Assembly: GCA_015680685.1 (NCBI GenBank)
Contig: MNCI01025089.1
Location: forward strand, 116,120 to 180,119
DNA length: 64,000 nucleotides
Direction: 5' to 3'
DNA from: Gnetum montanum
Lineage: Eukaryota; Streptophyta; Gnetopsida; Gnetales; Gnetaceae
Shown in pieces: positions 47,381 to 59,523 of this stretch. The translations under genes and the position numbers were made by a program. The notes below the pieces were generated by a model, which saw only the letters and a list, made by a program, of their open reading frames with translations, was not told where the DNA came from and ran no database searches. Each line of letters begins with the position of its first letter. Position 1 is the first letter of the stretch.

Positions 47381-47823
47381 TGCAGCCCCCTTTGAAATTT
47401 TTACACTTACTCTTAAATGCCCAAGGAGTTTTTGTAGTTTTCAAACCCCAGAACATGTAACAGCCCATAACTTCCCAATCATTTGTCTGAATTACTTTGT
47501 TCTTCAACCTTGTAGCTCCCAAAGGCAAGCTCTTAATCATGGGGGCCATAAACATGTCATTTTTTATAGAAAAGTTTTTGATGTTTTTCTAACTCTTACA
47601 AAGGTCTAAGGAATCAACATGAAAACACCAAATTACAAGAGCTAAATCCTTTCAGTGAGCTCTAGTAACACTTATAATAAAAAATTTATTAATTAATAAA
47701 ATAAAATAATTAATTTTCCATGGTCCAACCATAGCCAAGTGTGACTAATCAACAAGATGAGGTATCCAAATATTCTAAGTTACACATTATATCTACTAAT
47801 TTATGAATGTCTTGTGGCCATAG

Positions 47824-50685
47824 ATGACACCAAAAGGTAAACAAACATAGGAAGGAGAACCATCTCAACCAAGGGAAAAATGGCCAAGAATGAAAAGGGG
47901 CCAAGAACAGTGTTAGGAAGAACTAATCACAACCCATGCTATGTGACCTCTTAGGGAAGAGGCCAAAGAGGATTCTATTCATCATATTTTAGAATAAGTG
48001 GTAGTAACAAAGCATTCCAATTGGGATGAGGCATCAACTCAATAAGCAAACCTTGAGATGACCTTGATGAAAGCCTACCTAAACCAAATCAAATTAAGGA
48101 AGGTCTAGAATATAATGCTGAAGGAGTTGAACTTCAACTCTTTCTTAAAGCAAGCACCTAAAGAGGTATAGGACCAACTAAATACCTCTCCCATGTGGCC
48201 AACTATCACTTTCAATAGGGAGTGGTACATGGAAGAGATGTTCCTATTTTGGAGTAATAGGTAAGCTGGTTTAATGGTCAAGATCAAGGATATTTCAGTG
48301 TTCTACTCAGTGCAATCCATTACAGAGACACTTTAATTGCCTAAAACTAGGACAAATCTCATTGAAATTCTCATGTAGGAAGATCCTAGCATCAAAAAGG
48401 AATCCGTTTAGTGGTTCTATGGTGTCAACCATAAGGAGTACAATGCACTCACACTAGAAAACATAATCCATTACAATATTACAACCTTTCACCTAAATCC
48501 CATGGTGAAGCCCAACAAGATCATTGTCTTTTTTGTACATGTGTGTGCCACTCTAAGTGAAAGATTCCTAATTAACCTTCCACACCTAATTTATGTAATG
48601 ATAGAAAAGTAGTTTAAGAAGAATGAACATGGAAGGAATGCACTCCCCTTCTCATGCCTCATTAGAAAATGATTCTTAGGGGATGAATAGCCTACTACAC
48701 TAATGATGCTATCTGACATACTTTGACTACAAATTGGGCAGAGATGTTGAAGGATAAAACTCCTGCAAAAATAATCTAAGAAGAGGAGAAGTATCCACCA
48801 CCTTCACCTACCACTTAGAAAATAGTGTTAGACATTGCTGCAACATCCCAATGGTTGTACAAGTTCCAAGAATGGCTCTTTAGAAAGAAAGAGTAATAGG
48901 TAAGCATGAGTGGTAGAGACCCATGTGTACTAGCCTGTGATAAGTCACCTAAATGAGGTGGCTTAAAAAATTACCCTAATGAGGGGAGGTGGATTCATTT
49001 TTTCTACCCAATGAATGTAGTTGCCCATGAGGTCAAATCATAGCACTAGAGAGGTAATAGTATCTCTCTCATAATAACAAAAACTCCTGGAGATTTCTAA
49101 AAATGTCACAACCTTTTCAATGCACTTGGAGAGGGGCAAGATGGCAATAGTAATAGTGATGCAGCACCAAGGATAAGAAATAGCAGTTGAGATGGTTACC
49201 AATAGAATCACTAAGACACTCAATGCACCTATAGTGTCTGTACTAGACGTCACTGCACTTAACAATGTGTAGATGTCTACATGGATCATAAGTGGTAGAC
49301 TAAGTGCATCTTAGCATGAACAACTGCTAGACCGAATAGTAGGAACCAGGTAATCACTTTCAGATGTCTTTGATCTTCTAGATAATATGACTATAGCCTA
49401 GTTGGAGCTGCTACAGGTGAGGGGCAAGAATATTATATTAAAATGGAAACTTGAAATAGCCAAGGAGCTGAATGATTGCTTGGTTATGGAACTTACTAAA
49501 CTAAAAGCCCAAATTGTTGACCTTTCATTTCTCAACCTAGCATTGATAAGAGATGAAGCTCTTAAACAAGTTCACAAAAAATTCAAAGGGTTTGAGGGTG
49601 CGATGGAGATGGTAGTGTTCTACCAATCCTTGGCAAAGGCCACCCAACATAAAATTTAGATGGCCCTAGATTTGACCCACTAGGAGAATGTGTAGTTGAC
49701 CATAGAAAATCATTACATGAGAAATGTTGATGTGCATATACAATAATTAACTAATTTTATCCATCAATAGTAAGAGTTACTAGCCAAATAAAATATAGAG
49801 TTAAGGAGAGTCTTAGTTGAGAATAGAAGTCTCTCCATGGAGGAGGTCCATGCCCTTTTCCAAAAGACTATAATAGAATTAGCCACCTTGAAATTGGAGG
49901 CTCTTAAATTTGAGAGAGTAAAAAATCATTACAAGGACTAGGTTGGACTACAAAAGGAAATAAATGAAAAAAAAAATCAAGTGGTGAAGGCAAATATAAT
50001 TAAGACCCTCCAAGAACTCCAACAAGAATCTAAATAATGGCAGCCTATCATTGATGGGATTGATCAATACAATAAAGTAGAAATTTGCCTGAAGGAGTTG
50101 CAAATAGAGGAAATGACTAAATATATGAAGCTTTCCAACCTTTGATATGAAAACTTGGCTATGTTGATTGTCAGATGGTTGTAGTTAAAACTAGAAAAGA
50201 AGGTGGCCAAGTTGTACTTATGGTACGAGACCAAGTTCAAGCACCTCAAGTACACCAAGAAAAAGCTTGAGGTGGCAAACACTAAACTCAAGGTTCTCAA
50301 GAGTAAATATACTAATCAGAGATCCACTACTAATATCCTAGCCAACAGAATAAATGATTACTGTGAGTTGTAAAACATAGTCAATGCATTCGATGTTGAA
50401 TGCAAACAATTCATTACCTAGTTCATCAACATTAAGGAGTTGTTCCCATTAATACCCTGTCTGTGGGATATCCTTATTCTAGCCCACATTGTCAATGTTT
50501 CATAGACTGTGAATAATCTTCAGAGCAAGGAGGAGAAGATGAAGGCATTACTGGATGCCTTTCACCTTCCACCAAAGGTAGCAGCCACAGTAGGATAGCC
50601 ATAGCCTCCTTAGCCATTGTGTGCTCCCAATGCTGGTGAAGGTCCTTTGGAGCCTCAAGAACCTCTACCACTTGGGACTATTTGA
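47824..50685 (+). pseudogene. Element D: ORF3, env-position protein of unknown function
   Basis: The start ATG 47,824 reads MTPKG and follows GTGGCCATAG. The end TGA is at 50,683. The span is almost the same as in C (2,850 bases). The conserved globular block is at about 48,280-48,680 (IKDISVFYSV, then CATLSERFLINLPHL). The helical part includes the open segment 49,402-49,659 (KLEIAKELNDCLVMELTKLKAQI) and KEL.IEEMTKYMKL near 50,095. The conserved end is ELFPLIPCLWDILILAHI (about 50,437). Many stops. Similar length and borders in two independent copies show that ORF3 is a true element gene, not chance. Confidence 0.75.
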
Positions 50686-50932
50686 TCTTCTCAACAACCT
50701 TTATGCCATCAAAGGATGTGTTATCCAGTTTGAGTAGTCATGTTCGAGTGTTTAATTTTGTGTCATGAATAACACAAATTTTGTAATGATTTCTATCTAT
50801 ACACTTAGGCACTCAATTTTTTTATCAATTTTGTTGTGTTAGTTTATTATGTCAAGTGTTAATTAATAATCCCATTCCTTCTCAATTTTGTAAAGGAACT
50901 TGAGTATGAGTTTTCATTCAATTTTGGGATTA

Positions 50933-51661
50933 TGATGAAGTGTCAAAGAGTAATGTCAATGAGCCCTTGTCAACAAGGCTACGTCAATGTAGCATTTGCT
51001 ACATTTACAAGGCCCCATCAATGGAGCTCCATAATAAAATCTATAAATGTGCACTCACTTGCCATGTTTATGAAAAGCCTTGTCATAGTTTTGGTAGAGC
51101 TGTTGTAGTTCTATCTTGCAGCACTTGGAATAGATTAATGATTTATTTCTGCATTATCTTTTCATTAATTACATGATTAATTAAAATAAGTAAGACTTTA
51201 ATTAAGTAAGTAATTAAGATAAATAGATTAAACACATAAGCACAACTACTTTGAGCATAACATACAATGCTTGGTAATCCTAGTAGTGCTTAATGCTTGG
51301 TAACCCAACAATGTTATATGCATTCAAGGTGTGTATGGAAAGTGCGACCCAATGCTTATATTAGGATAGTTAGTTATTAATTAGCAATCACATTAGTCAA
51401 ATTGGTTAATAATTGAGTTTCAACTTGTTATCAATTGTAGGTGAATAAAATATAAAATAATAAAAATCATGTGCCCCAATTATACTTAACCATACAACTA
51501 AGCTTTACAAGTGTAGTTGGGAATACAATGATTGTCACAATTAGATTTCATTTCCTAGAACAATTGTACTTAGGAACTTAAGGTATGTGGAATTCGATAG
51601 AATTGCATGTAAATGCTTGTAATTCATATGGTTGGGTGTAGGGAATACTTGTCTCTCATCA
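50933..51661 (+). repeat. 3' LTR of element D
   Basis: 729 bp, TGATGAAGTGTC...CTCTCATCA, with a TATAAAT box at 51,042 and the shared words CTTGGTAATCCTAGTAGTGCTTA. It is shorter than the C LTR. The tract before it (AATTTTGGGATTA) is a decayed polypurine tract. Confidence 0.85.
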
Positions 51662-51663
51662 AG

Positions 51664-52425
51664 AAGTGTTTGAAATTTATTTTAAAATGTCCTTTTTAAC
51701 CTTCCTCAACAATTTGGTAGTTTCACGAATATGATATTGACAATTTCCATATCATTCTATATCAAATATAGGAATATATTATCTATAAATTTGATGGAGA
51801 GGTTAATATGAAAGTGCCTTATTGTAAGCCCTAGTTTGGCCTTGGATGTAGAATCTCATTTTCATTTTTTTGGTCCTTTCTCATATTTTACATAGTTTAT
51901 TTTCATTATATTTCATTTAAAATTTTAAAATTTGACATGGACTCAAAGTAATCATTCCATCATTTTCCATTTCAATATTAGTCTTTTGGTGTTTGGTGAT
52001 CATTATATCACTATTATTTTGAGCACTAATTATTATTTTAGTGATTATTTCATTGCTACTTTAGTGATCATTTCACCATCTTCCATAATCTTGGTTACAA
52101 ATATATGAAGGCAAACTGTGATTTTGACATTGTTGCCATCATAGTTTGAGGAGTGTTGGAAATCTATTTTGAAATATCCATTTTACCTTCATTAAATATC
52201 TGATAGTTTCATAGGTACATTGTTGGCAATTTCCATTTGATTTCATATGAAACATGAAAATAGATAATGTATAAATTGGATTAAGAGGCTAATGTGAAAG
52301 TGCCTTACATAGGCCTAGTTTGACCTAAGATGTGGAAATCCATTTTCATTCTTTAGCCTCTTCTTTCTTATTTTTTATAGTTTATTTTTCATTTTTCATT
52401 TTAGATTTTAAAATTTGACATTATG
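51664..52425 (+). repeat. Pair of direct repeats of about 275 bp
   Basis: Copy 1 (51,664-51,945) and copy 2 (52,153-52,425) share GTGTT.GAAAT.TATTTT, TGATAGTTTCA, GCAATTTCCAT, AATGTGAAAGTGCCTTA, CCTAGTTTG and TTTTAAAATTTGACAT. They are about 490 bases apart. Copy 1 begins two bases after the D LTR. Unidentified; no coding potential. The remaining 52,426-52,938 shows no gene, only (AAT)n at 52,543-52,560. Confidence 0.7.
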
Positions 52426-52938
52426 TACTTGAAGAGCCCTTATGAAGTAGTTATATATTACTCATAGCTTCCTTTGTTACCTACATGAAAGAATTAGATT
52501 AGGTGAGGGATTATACCTTTAATCATGAAATATGAACATAGTAAATAATAATAATAATAATGGGCTTCACATTTAATGGTAAAATCCCAAACATAATTAA
52601 AAAACAAGTAAAATCATACCTAATTCATTTAGGTAAAACTCCACCTAAATAACCAAAACTTAATACTTTTTTAAATAAGGTAAGTGAAATCTTCTAGATC
52701 AACACTTAAGAATCATGCTACTAGACATGCAGTAAAGTTCTGCATGCTTAATGGTTTGGGACTGACTTAGAACATGTTGGAGTACTAGACATCATAAAAT
52801 TTAAAAATTTCATTAACATGCAGTTAAAAAACACTATTTCAATTGCTAAAATTTCAAAGGAATAGAGATGAACATCAGTGGGCTGTTTAATGAGTTCTTT
52901 GAATCAATACAATAAATAGTATGTAGTATCTAATCTAT

Positions 52939-53526
52939 TGTTAGTTGTTTGTGAACTCACTTGTATAAGCAGATGACTAACTGACCTTTAGTTTTTCTCC
53001 TCCCACAGCTCACTATTGCTAAGGTATGTTGGTTATTTTAAGAAAATGTAATTGCTAATTATTGCAATGTAAAGGTTGCTAATGGTTGCTACAAATTGTA
53101 ATCATTATTGACAACTAACTTATCATATGTAACCCCTATTGCATTCAAAAACTTGGATTATGCACCTCCCTAGCTCATGTTATTTTATTATTATTATCAT
53201 CCTTGTTTATCATGTAAATCACTATATAATTGATAGGTAAGAGAATAGGGAAATGTCAAAGCAAGCAAGCAAAAGTGTTGAATAAGTGACTAGGTGAGAG
53301 AGTGAGTAAGGCATCAATTGTCTAGAAATTTTTGCCATTGAATGTATTCTCTTCTCTTGTAATGCTTGGTTAGAATTAATATTTTCTAGGAGATGAAGTC
53401 ATTGTTGGGGTTTTCATATGCTTTTCCCACAATAATTTCTTGTGTTCTTAGTGTATTCTATTGAATTTCAATTTCTATTATTTGGTTTTGTTTTATTATC
53501 CAACTTAATCAAGGTGTAAATTAATA
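52939..53526 (+). repeat. Probable 5' LTR of copia element H (limits uncertain)
   Basis: The region before the primer site TGGTATCGGAG (53,530) is non-coding and begins with a TGTTAGTTG that could be the LTR start. No 3' LTR exists in the window to confirm the ends. Confidence 0.4.
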
Positions 53527-53529
53527 AAT

Positions 53530-53544
53530 TGGTATCGGAGTGAG
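53530..53544 (+). promoter_or_regulatory. Primer binding site of copia element H
   Basis: TGGTATCGGAG differs by one base from TGGTATCAGAG, the initiator-tRNA-Met site used by most copia elements. It lies 81 bases before the gag ATG. Confidence 0.7.
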
Positions 53545-53610
53545 GTTGATTTGATTCATGGATCTCTCATCTCATTAAATGCATTAAATGAATAGGTTAA
53601 GCGCATTAAA

Positions 53611-56600
53611 ATGGCAAGTGGTGCTAAGTACATTGAAAAAACAGAAAAGTTCAATGACAACAACTACAATATTTGGAAACTTAGGATGAAAGATTTATTA
53701 GTTGAAAAGAAACAAGTTGTATGCATCACTAGAATTAAACCATAGAGCATGAAAAGCTAAAGGCTATAATTAATTAGATCAACTGATTTTGGGAATAATT
53801 CATAAAGATATTTTTAATCATGTGCTCATAAATTTACAAGATGAAAAGACTGTGAAAGGATTATGGGATACTATGGGTAAGATATATCATTCTAGTCCTT
53901 AAATAAATTTCATCTTAAAAGGTAATTATTATTGTTAAAGATGTCTAAAAATACTACCACTATATCTCATTTTGCTACTTTTAATACTATTGTAAGATAA
54001 TTGCAATCAATTGGTAGTAAGATGGAAGAAGAAAATCAATATGTTGTCTTATTGCAATCACTTCTACATTTATGGGAAAATATTACTTAAAATATTACCA
54101 GTACAAGTACCTCTTTAAAATTTGATGAAGTTGTACGATGTTTGATAATTGAAGAACTTTGAAGAAAGTCCTCTAAGCATGCATGTGTTGAAGCATTGGT
54201 AATTAAAGGACTATGAAAAAAGTAATTGGGAAAATCTTTTGGTAAGAATAACTCTAAATTCAAAAAAGTTGTTGATGATGCTCCCAAACGAAAACCAAAG
54301 TGCTGAATTATGGGAAGCATGGCTAGTTGAAGAGGAATTACAAATTTCTAAAGAAAAAGGAGAAATATGTTGTATTTATTTCTTCTAAGAAAGATGTTGA
54401 TGAAGAAATAATAGACTTGTATGTAGTCATTACTAAAAGTAACTATAATTGTAATTACTAGTATATTTATTGGAGTGCTTCATAGAGCTTTACACCTAGA
54501 AAAGAAAAGTTTTCTAAATATCATAAAGCTATGTTTGTTCCTGTCTTTCTTGCAAATGATGAAGCTTGTATAGCTAAGAGCTACAATAAAGCAAACTTAT
54601 CCTATAATGGTAGAATAATTATAATTCTCAAGGTATATTTTTTCCTTGATGTCACTTAAGACTTATTATCTATTTCTAATTTTAATGATTTTCACCTATT
54701 TGTATTATTTAGAAATCAGAGATAGAGAATTTTTTTAGCAAAAATCTATCATAGTTATAGGATATAGAGAAGAAAGCAGGAGACTATACTAGTTAGATGA
54801 TGTATAGTGGCTAGTAAAACTGAAGTTCTTCATGCTTAAAAAGAAAACTTTACCATGAATCTATGGCATAAAAGACTTGGGCATGTGGGAGAGAAGTCTA
54901 TATAGATTCTTTAAAAGATAAAAAAGGTGTAATTAAAGGTAATGCCAAGGATCATTTATCTCTCTATGAACATTGCTTAAATAAAAAACTACATTGTTTG
55001 AGCTTTCCTATAAATACTCAAAGAGATAAAAATATATTGGATCTAGTTCATAGTGATGTGTTTCATCTTATTTTAGTAACTTCACTTGCTAGTTCTAAAT
55101 ATTATGCTTCCTTCATAGATGATTATTCCAAGAAAGTATGTATTTACTTCATGAAATTCAAGCATGAAGTCTTTGATAAATTCAAGGAATATAAAGCTCT
55201 TGTTGAGACCCAATTTGACAAAAGAATTAAAGCCCTCATAGTAGATAATGGTGGGGAATTCTATTTAGATGAATTTAAAAGGTTTTGTAAGACTCATAGT
55301 ATTTTCAAGCAAAAGAGCATTCTAAGCATTCCACAACAAAATGGATTTATGGAATTGATGAATAGAACACTCTTGGAATGAGCTTAGTATATGCTCAATG
55401 ATACTTGTCTTGAAAAGGAATTTTGGGTAGAAGTTGTGATGACATCTTACTACTTAATCAACAAAATGGCCTCATCATCAATGGATGGTAGAATCTGACA
55501 AGAGATATGCTCTGTTAAGAAAGTTTCATTAGATCATTTAAGAGTATTTGGGAGTATAGCTTATTGTCATATATCTAAAAATGTAGATGTATTTTTCTTG
55601 AATATATCCATAGGGTAAAAGATATAATCTATGGAATCCTTGTGCTAACAAAATTTTTTATAGTAGAGATGTGGTGTTTATGGAATCATCTTAGCCTAAA
55701 AAAATTGAGGAAAAGAATCTAGAAAAAGCTCACTATGATATTGACCAGAACCAACTACACAACAAGTTGATGATGAATCTAATGGTGTAAAAGATTTGGC
55801 TTAAGAAGAAGATCAGACATTAAGAACGTTAAGTCAGGTAAGATGAATATGTGAGTATTTAGATTCATATGTTTTGTGTATTAGTAACACTACTCAAACA
55901 TATAAAGAAGGTTAAAATTCAAAAGTTAGTAAAGCTTACAAAAATTATATGAATGAGGAAATGAAATCACTAAATGAAATATAAGACATTGAACTTGGTA
56001 AACTTCCTCTTGGAAGAAAATTTGTTGGGTATAGATGGCTTTTTAGGATAAAAGAGGGAGGAGTATACAAGGCAAGGCTAGTAGGAAAAGGATACTCTCA
56101 AAAGGAGGGTATTGACTATGAATAAGTTTTTGTACTAGTTGTAAAGTTAACATCCATAAGATCTCTAATGTCCTTTGTGGATGCTTTGGTTCTTGAACTT
56201 TAATAGATAAATGTTAAGACTAAATTTCTTTATAGAGATCTTGATTATGAAATCTACATGCAACAACCTAAAGGCTATGCAGATAAAGGTATGGAGAACA
56301 TGGTATGTCACTTGATGAAATCTTTGTATGGTTTGAAACAATCCCCTATGATATGATATAATACATTTGATTCTTGCATAATAAGGTTTGATTTTATAAT
56401 GGCTAATAATGATCCTTGTATTTATCTAAAGAAGGATTTAAAAATCTACTTGATACTACTATTATATGTTGATGATATGTTGACAATAGGGAACAATATG
56501 TAAGAAATCACTAAGTTGAAATGCTACCTATCATCTCAATTTGAAATGAAGGACATTGGTGTCAGAAAGAAAATCTTGAGCATGGAAATTAAAAGAGATA

Positions 56601-56640
56601 GAAGAAGGCAAAAACCATGGCTTAGTCAATCTGCACATAT
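53611..56640 (+). pseudogene. Element H: Ty1/copia gag-pol polyprotein, decayed and 3'-truncated
   Basis: Gag starts at ATG 53,611 with MASGAKYIEKTEKFNDNNYN followed by IWKLRMKDLLVEKK, the copia gag N-terminus. A pre-integrase NLWHKRLGHVGEKS lies near 54,855. The integrase core is 54,998-55,381 (LVHSDVF, YYASFIDDYSKK, VDNGGEF). RT is at about 55,940-56,640 with KFVGYRWLFRIKEGG, YKARLVGKGYSQKEGIDYE, MQQPKGY, MKSLYGLKQSP and catalytic LLYVDDMLTIG (YVDD at 56,465-56,476), ending in a FEMKDIG region. Order gag-INT-RT proves copia. Stops in most parts; RNase H and the 3' LTR are missing after about 56,640. Confidence 0.88.
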
Positions 56641-56805
56641 TAAAATAAGTTTTAGAAATGCCCATTGAAATAGTAAGAGAAATGGAAGTTACCTAGACAA
56701 GAAACTTTTGTTTATGGTTCTCAGAGTGAAACATTTTGCAAGTTAATTCCAATCACTTCAGGTGATGTAAAGTTAATTAAGGGTAGTCCCTTGTAATGGT
56801 GGGAC

Positions 56806-57445
56806 TAGGGAAAATTGCCTGAACAATAGTGGGATAGTAATAATAATAATAATAATAATAAACTGAAAAAAGAGGTAAGATAAAATCCAACCCCATTCAC
56901 TCATTTAATGGAAAATGCTATTTGATGTTTATATTGGGGTGATGTTATCATTTTTCCATCCACCTATTGTTTGTGTTTGTGAAGTACAAGGGAGTAAATA
57001 GGGAAGAAGATTAAGTAAATAAGGTTGATGTGTTGAGTTTTGTGAGGTTATTCATTCTTTTAATAACCAATAAAAATGTTTTTTTTTTCTCAATTAATAC
57101 TATTGCAAATAATTCGTAACCTGCAATAAAGTGTCATTTTTAAGTGAAATGATTTAATCAGGTATTTTATGCGGCAATTTTATAGATTCAGGACATGTGT
57201 GTATAATCATAAATGCAAAAGATGCTGGTGCTAACAGTATAAACAATAGCACTCCATTAGACGTGTCATGTGTGAATGATGTCAGCTATTTTTCTTTGTC
57301 CCACTGCTGCTTAGCGGTGGTGCATCCAGAAAAACTGTCCAATCATAGTGGGATCAAGAGAAAAAGTCATAAACAAAAAAAATAGGTCAGCAGAGATCCG
57401 ACCCCTTTCACATGTGTAATGGAAAATTATTTCAAGTTTGAATGA
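56806..57445 (+). repeat. Pair of direct repeats about 510 bp apart
   Basis: The parts near 56,810-56,935 and 57,325-57,432 share AATAGTGGGAT/CATAGTGGGAT, an AAA-rich run, AGGT.AG...GATCC.ACCCC, TTCAC and TAATGGAAAAT. The second copy is richer in CG and looks younger. Chromovirus G inserted 20 bases after it. The first copy holds (AAT)n at 56,838-56,862. Nothing coding is recognised between 56,650 and 57,450; the small open stretch 57,197-57,385 has no known motif. Confidence 0.5.
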
Positions 57446-57449
57446 ATGT

Positions 57450-57454
57450 TTATG
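57450..57454 (+). repeat. Target-site duplication of element G, left copy
   Basis: TTATG, equal to 63,627-63,631, directly outside the LTR ends. Confidence 0.95.
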
Positions 57455-58003
57455 TGTGAGAGAGGTAGCAGGGTTGTTGGTAGCCTGCTACCTCCCCCAC
57501 GATTCGAGGGTCGTTGGGGCACAAGGGGTCCTCCACTCCTTGTGTCTTCGAAACCATACTGGCATGGCAGTTCCATGCATTAGTAAGAGGAGGCTACGAC
57601 CTACCTCATTACCCCACTCAGTAGGACCTTGCCTAGGAGGGTTGCATAGTTCAACTCTGTGTTGGGGTATTTTTACCGGGTGTGTCATGGGACATGTTAT
57701 GGGATGTTGCGTGCACTCCTTGGAGCACGACACCAACTACCAGCACACGGTGATGAATCTGGAGGGTTCAGCTAATAGTCCCCATGTTGTCCACGTGAGT
57801 GGAGCAAGGGAGTGTTATCTAGCTTGTTAACAAATCACGAATATTGTTTATGAAACACCACTCAGGAGACATGCTAACACTAACACATTGTTTGTTGGCA
57901 TGTGTTTCAGGATTGTTGATTGTTGTGGCCTATTCCTCTTGAGTTTTATCCTGGTTCAGAATCTGCTTGGGAAAATCTTGAGGTGTTGGACAACGTTATT
58001 ATA
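57455..58003 (+). repeat. 5' LTR of element G
   Basis: 549 bp starting TGTGAGAGAGGTAG and ending TTATTATA (the 3' LTR ends GTTGTTACA, so CA became TA). Compared with the 3' LTR it lacks about 15 bases between two GACAACGTT copies near the end, as expected from slippage. Open frames inside it are chance. Confidence 0.95.
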
Positions 58004-58005
58004 GA

Positions 58006-58020
58006 TGGTATCAGAGCCTC
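58006..58020 (+). promoter_or_regulatory. Primer binding site of element G (initiator tRNA-Met)
   Basis: TGGTATCAGAGCCTC, two bases after the LTR, matches the complement of the plant initiator tRNA-Met 3' end except at its last base or bases. Confidence 0.9.
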
Positions 58021-58163
58021 ACAGTTTCAGAAATCAGTAAACGTTTCTCGCTAAGTGGGTATCAGGGTTTGTGGTTTGTGAGGTTTCCATTTTTCACCAT
58101 TCTTAATTTCTACTAGCCACTCCCTTGGAGGGTGGCCTTGTGCTAAAGCTTCCTTTAGCAAAC

Positions 58164-58968
58164 ATGGAGCCTGGTGGACCGAGTGACATGGCTAATGTTC
58201 AAAAAAAACCAGAAATTGAGGCTGAAATAGAACTTGGTCAAGATGAGACTAAGTTTCAAACATTATGGGATCATGTCAAGGTAGTTGATGAGGCCTTAGC
58301 CCATCCTAGTCCAGAGAATGTGGATGCGATCCATCACATTCTTAAAGATGTTGACTTCACAAGAAAAGATGGATCTTCACTCCAAGGATAGGGTGAAATT
58401 GGCAGAGGCTAAGGTTTCGATCTTGGAAGGCCATCTAGATCGCATGATCAACCTCTATCAGGATATATTCGGATCCTTGGAAGAGGCACAAACAAAAGCA
58501 TCCTTGGTTGAGGACCTAGTTATTTGTAGCTGCTGGCACTTTTCTGGACTTCAAGGCAATGAAGCCAGATAGGGGCAAGCCTAGGAAGGGTAAGCATGGC
58601 ACACCCTCCCACTCTTAGAGAACAGATACAAGATCCATCAAAGGTGGAAATACCTTTAGATCAGTTCAGCAAGGCAGTCACTCGATGGGTGGTCCTCCAG
58701 GGAACCAAGGCTCCCAACAAAAATGCAAAGATATAGGGAACAAGTGGCAACCTGGGGCCAAGAAGAAGTAGTTTATAGGAGGCATCTTTAAGGGGCCAAT
58801 TCAGTGCTTCTTATGTTGTGGAAATCACTTGGCACGGAATTGCCCCCTGAGTTCAGGAAGGACTGAGAGTAGGCAGGGGCCAACTCCTGGGAAACAATTG
58901 ATGGCACTCGATTATTTCCCTGACCCATGCCTTCATATCACTGATGGAAGCACATCCAGGGAACAGTG
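58164..58968 (+). pseudogene. Element G: gag, shortened
   Basis: Gag would build the particle. The ATG at 58,164 (MEPGGPSDMANVQKKPEIE) is the first that enters the frame. The N-terminal part is acidic and helical. A shift near 58,375 moves to the frame with VKLAEAKVSILEGHLDRMIN and SLEEAQTKASLVEDL. Within a few codons this passes to a basic, Gln/Gly-rich stretch and the zinc knuckle CFLCCGNHLARNC at 58,805-58,843 (CX2CX3HX4C, the spacing found in many plant gypsy gags). Only about 215 codons separate start and knuckle. The capsid core with its usual Trp/Phe-rich helices is not seen, so it is probably deleted. Confidence 0.7.
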
Positions 58969-58978
58969 AAGGCTAGCG

Positions 58979-59521
58979 GTGATGATGGAGTTATCAGACA
59001 TGGTTACACAAAGGTTAGGAGCTGGAAACTCCCAGAATCCTTATCCTGATACTCTACATCAGGTTCAATTGGCCCCAATCACTATGAGCTCGAGTCAGCT
59101 AAGTGTCCTAATTGATAATGGGGCTAGCCAAAATTACATGGTTCCAGCCATGGTGAAGGACTTGCAGCTAAAGATGGAACCCGTGCAAGCATCCTGCAAG
59201 CTGGCCAAGTTTAGACCCCTTCGGTGCATTAGGGTGTGTCGTGGTGTCCTTGTTCGAGTAGGCTCATGGCAAGGAGTGCTAGATTTTTCAATTCTAGATA
59301 TGGACTCCTTTCAGGTCATTTTGGGGCAAGAATTTTTATGTAAGGCCAAAGTTTTCACAGCTCTACATTTGGACCTGATTTTTATTTCACATGAAAGCTC
59401 CCCATGTATCGTTCAAACTCATGGAGCACAGATGGGAAAGGATGAGAACGCTAGCCCCCAGATTGTGTCACCAATGGTGATGAAACGTTTGGCTAGGGAC
59501 CCTACTAGAAATTTCTACTAG
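58979..59521 (+). pseudogene. Element G: aspartic protease
   Basis: An open segment of 180 codons. The active site reads VLIDNGASQNYM with codons GAT AAT GGG GCT at 59,114-59,125. The Ser/Thr of the usual DSG/DTG triad is Asn, one G-to-A change from AGT. The flap region and MDSFQVILGQEFL, close to the family's DVILGMDWL-like motif, follow at about 59,300. Family role: cuts the polyprotein. A TAG/TAGCTATG junction ends it two codons before the RT frame restarts at 59,524 in the same frame. Confidence 0.85.
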
Positions 59522-59523
59522 CT

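Larger units (their letters stand above)
46190..51661 (+). mobile_element. Element D: 3' half of an Athila-like retrotransposon
   Basis: It starts within the pol-ORF3 spacer (words shared with C near 19,560-19,620) and carries the internal promoter-like block, ORF3 and the 3' LTR. Gag, pol and the 5' LTR are absent. Its left edge meets minus-strand Tat gag, so it was joined by a rearrangement or truncation rather than a simple insertion. Confidence 0.75.

Noticed and set aside
56700-57450. 3' LTR of copia element H
   Set aside because: No sequence here matches the region 52,939-53,526; the element ends within RT/RNase H.
57438-57830. Open frame of 130 codons at the left of element G, with a near copy at 63,068
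   Set aside because: It lies inside the LTRs; the similarity of both copies is due to LTR identity, not protein conservation.
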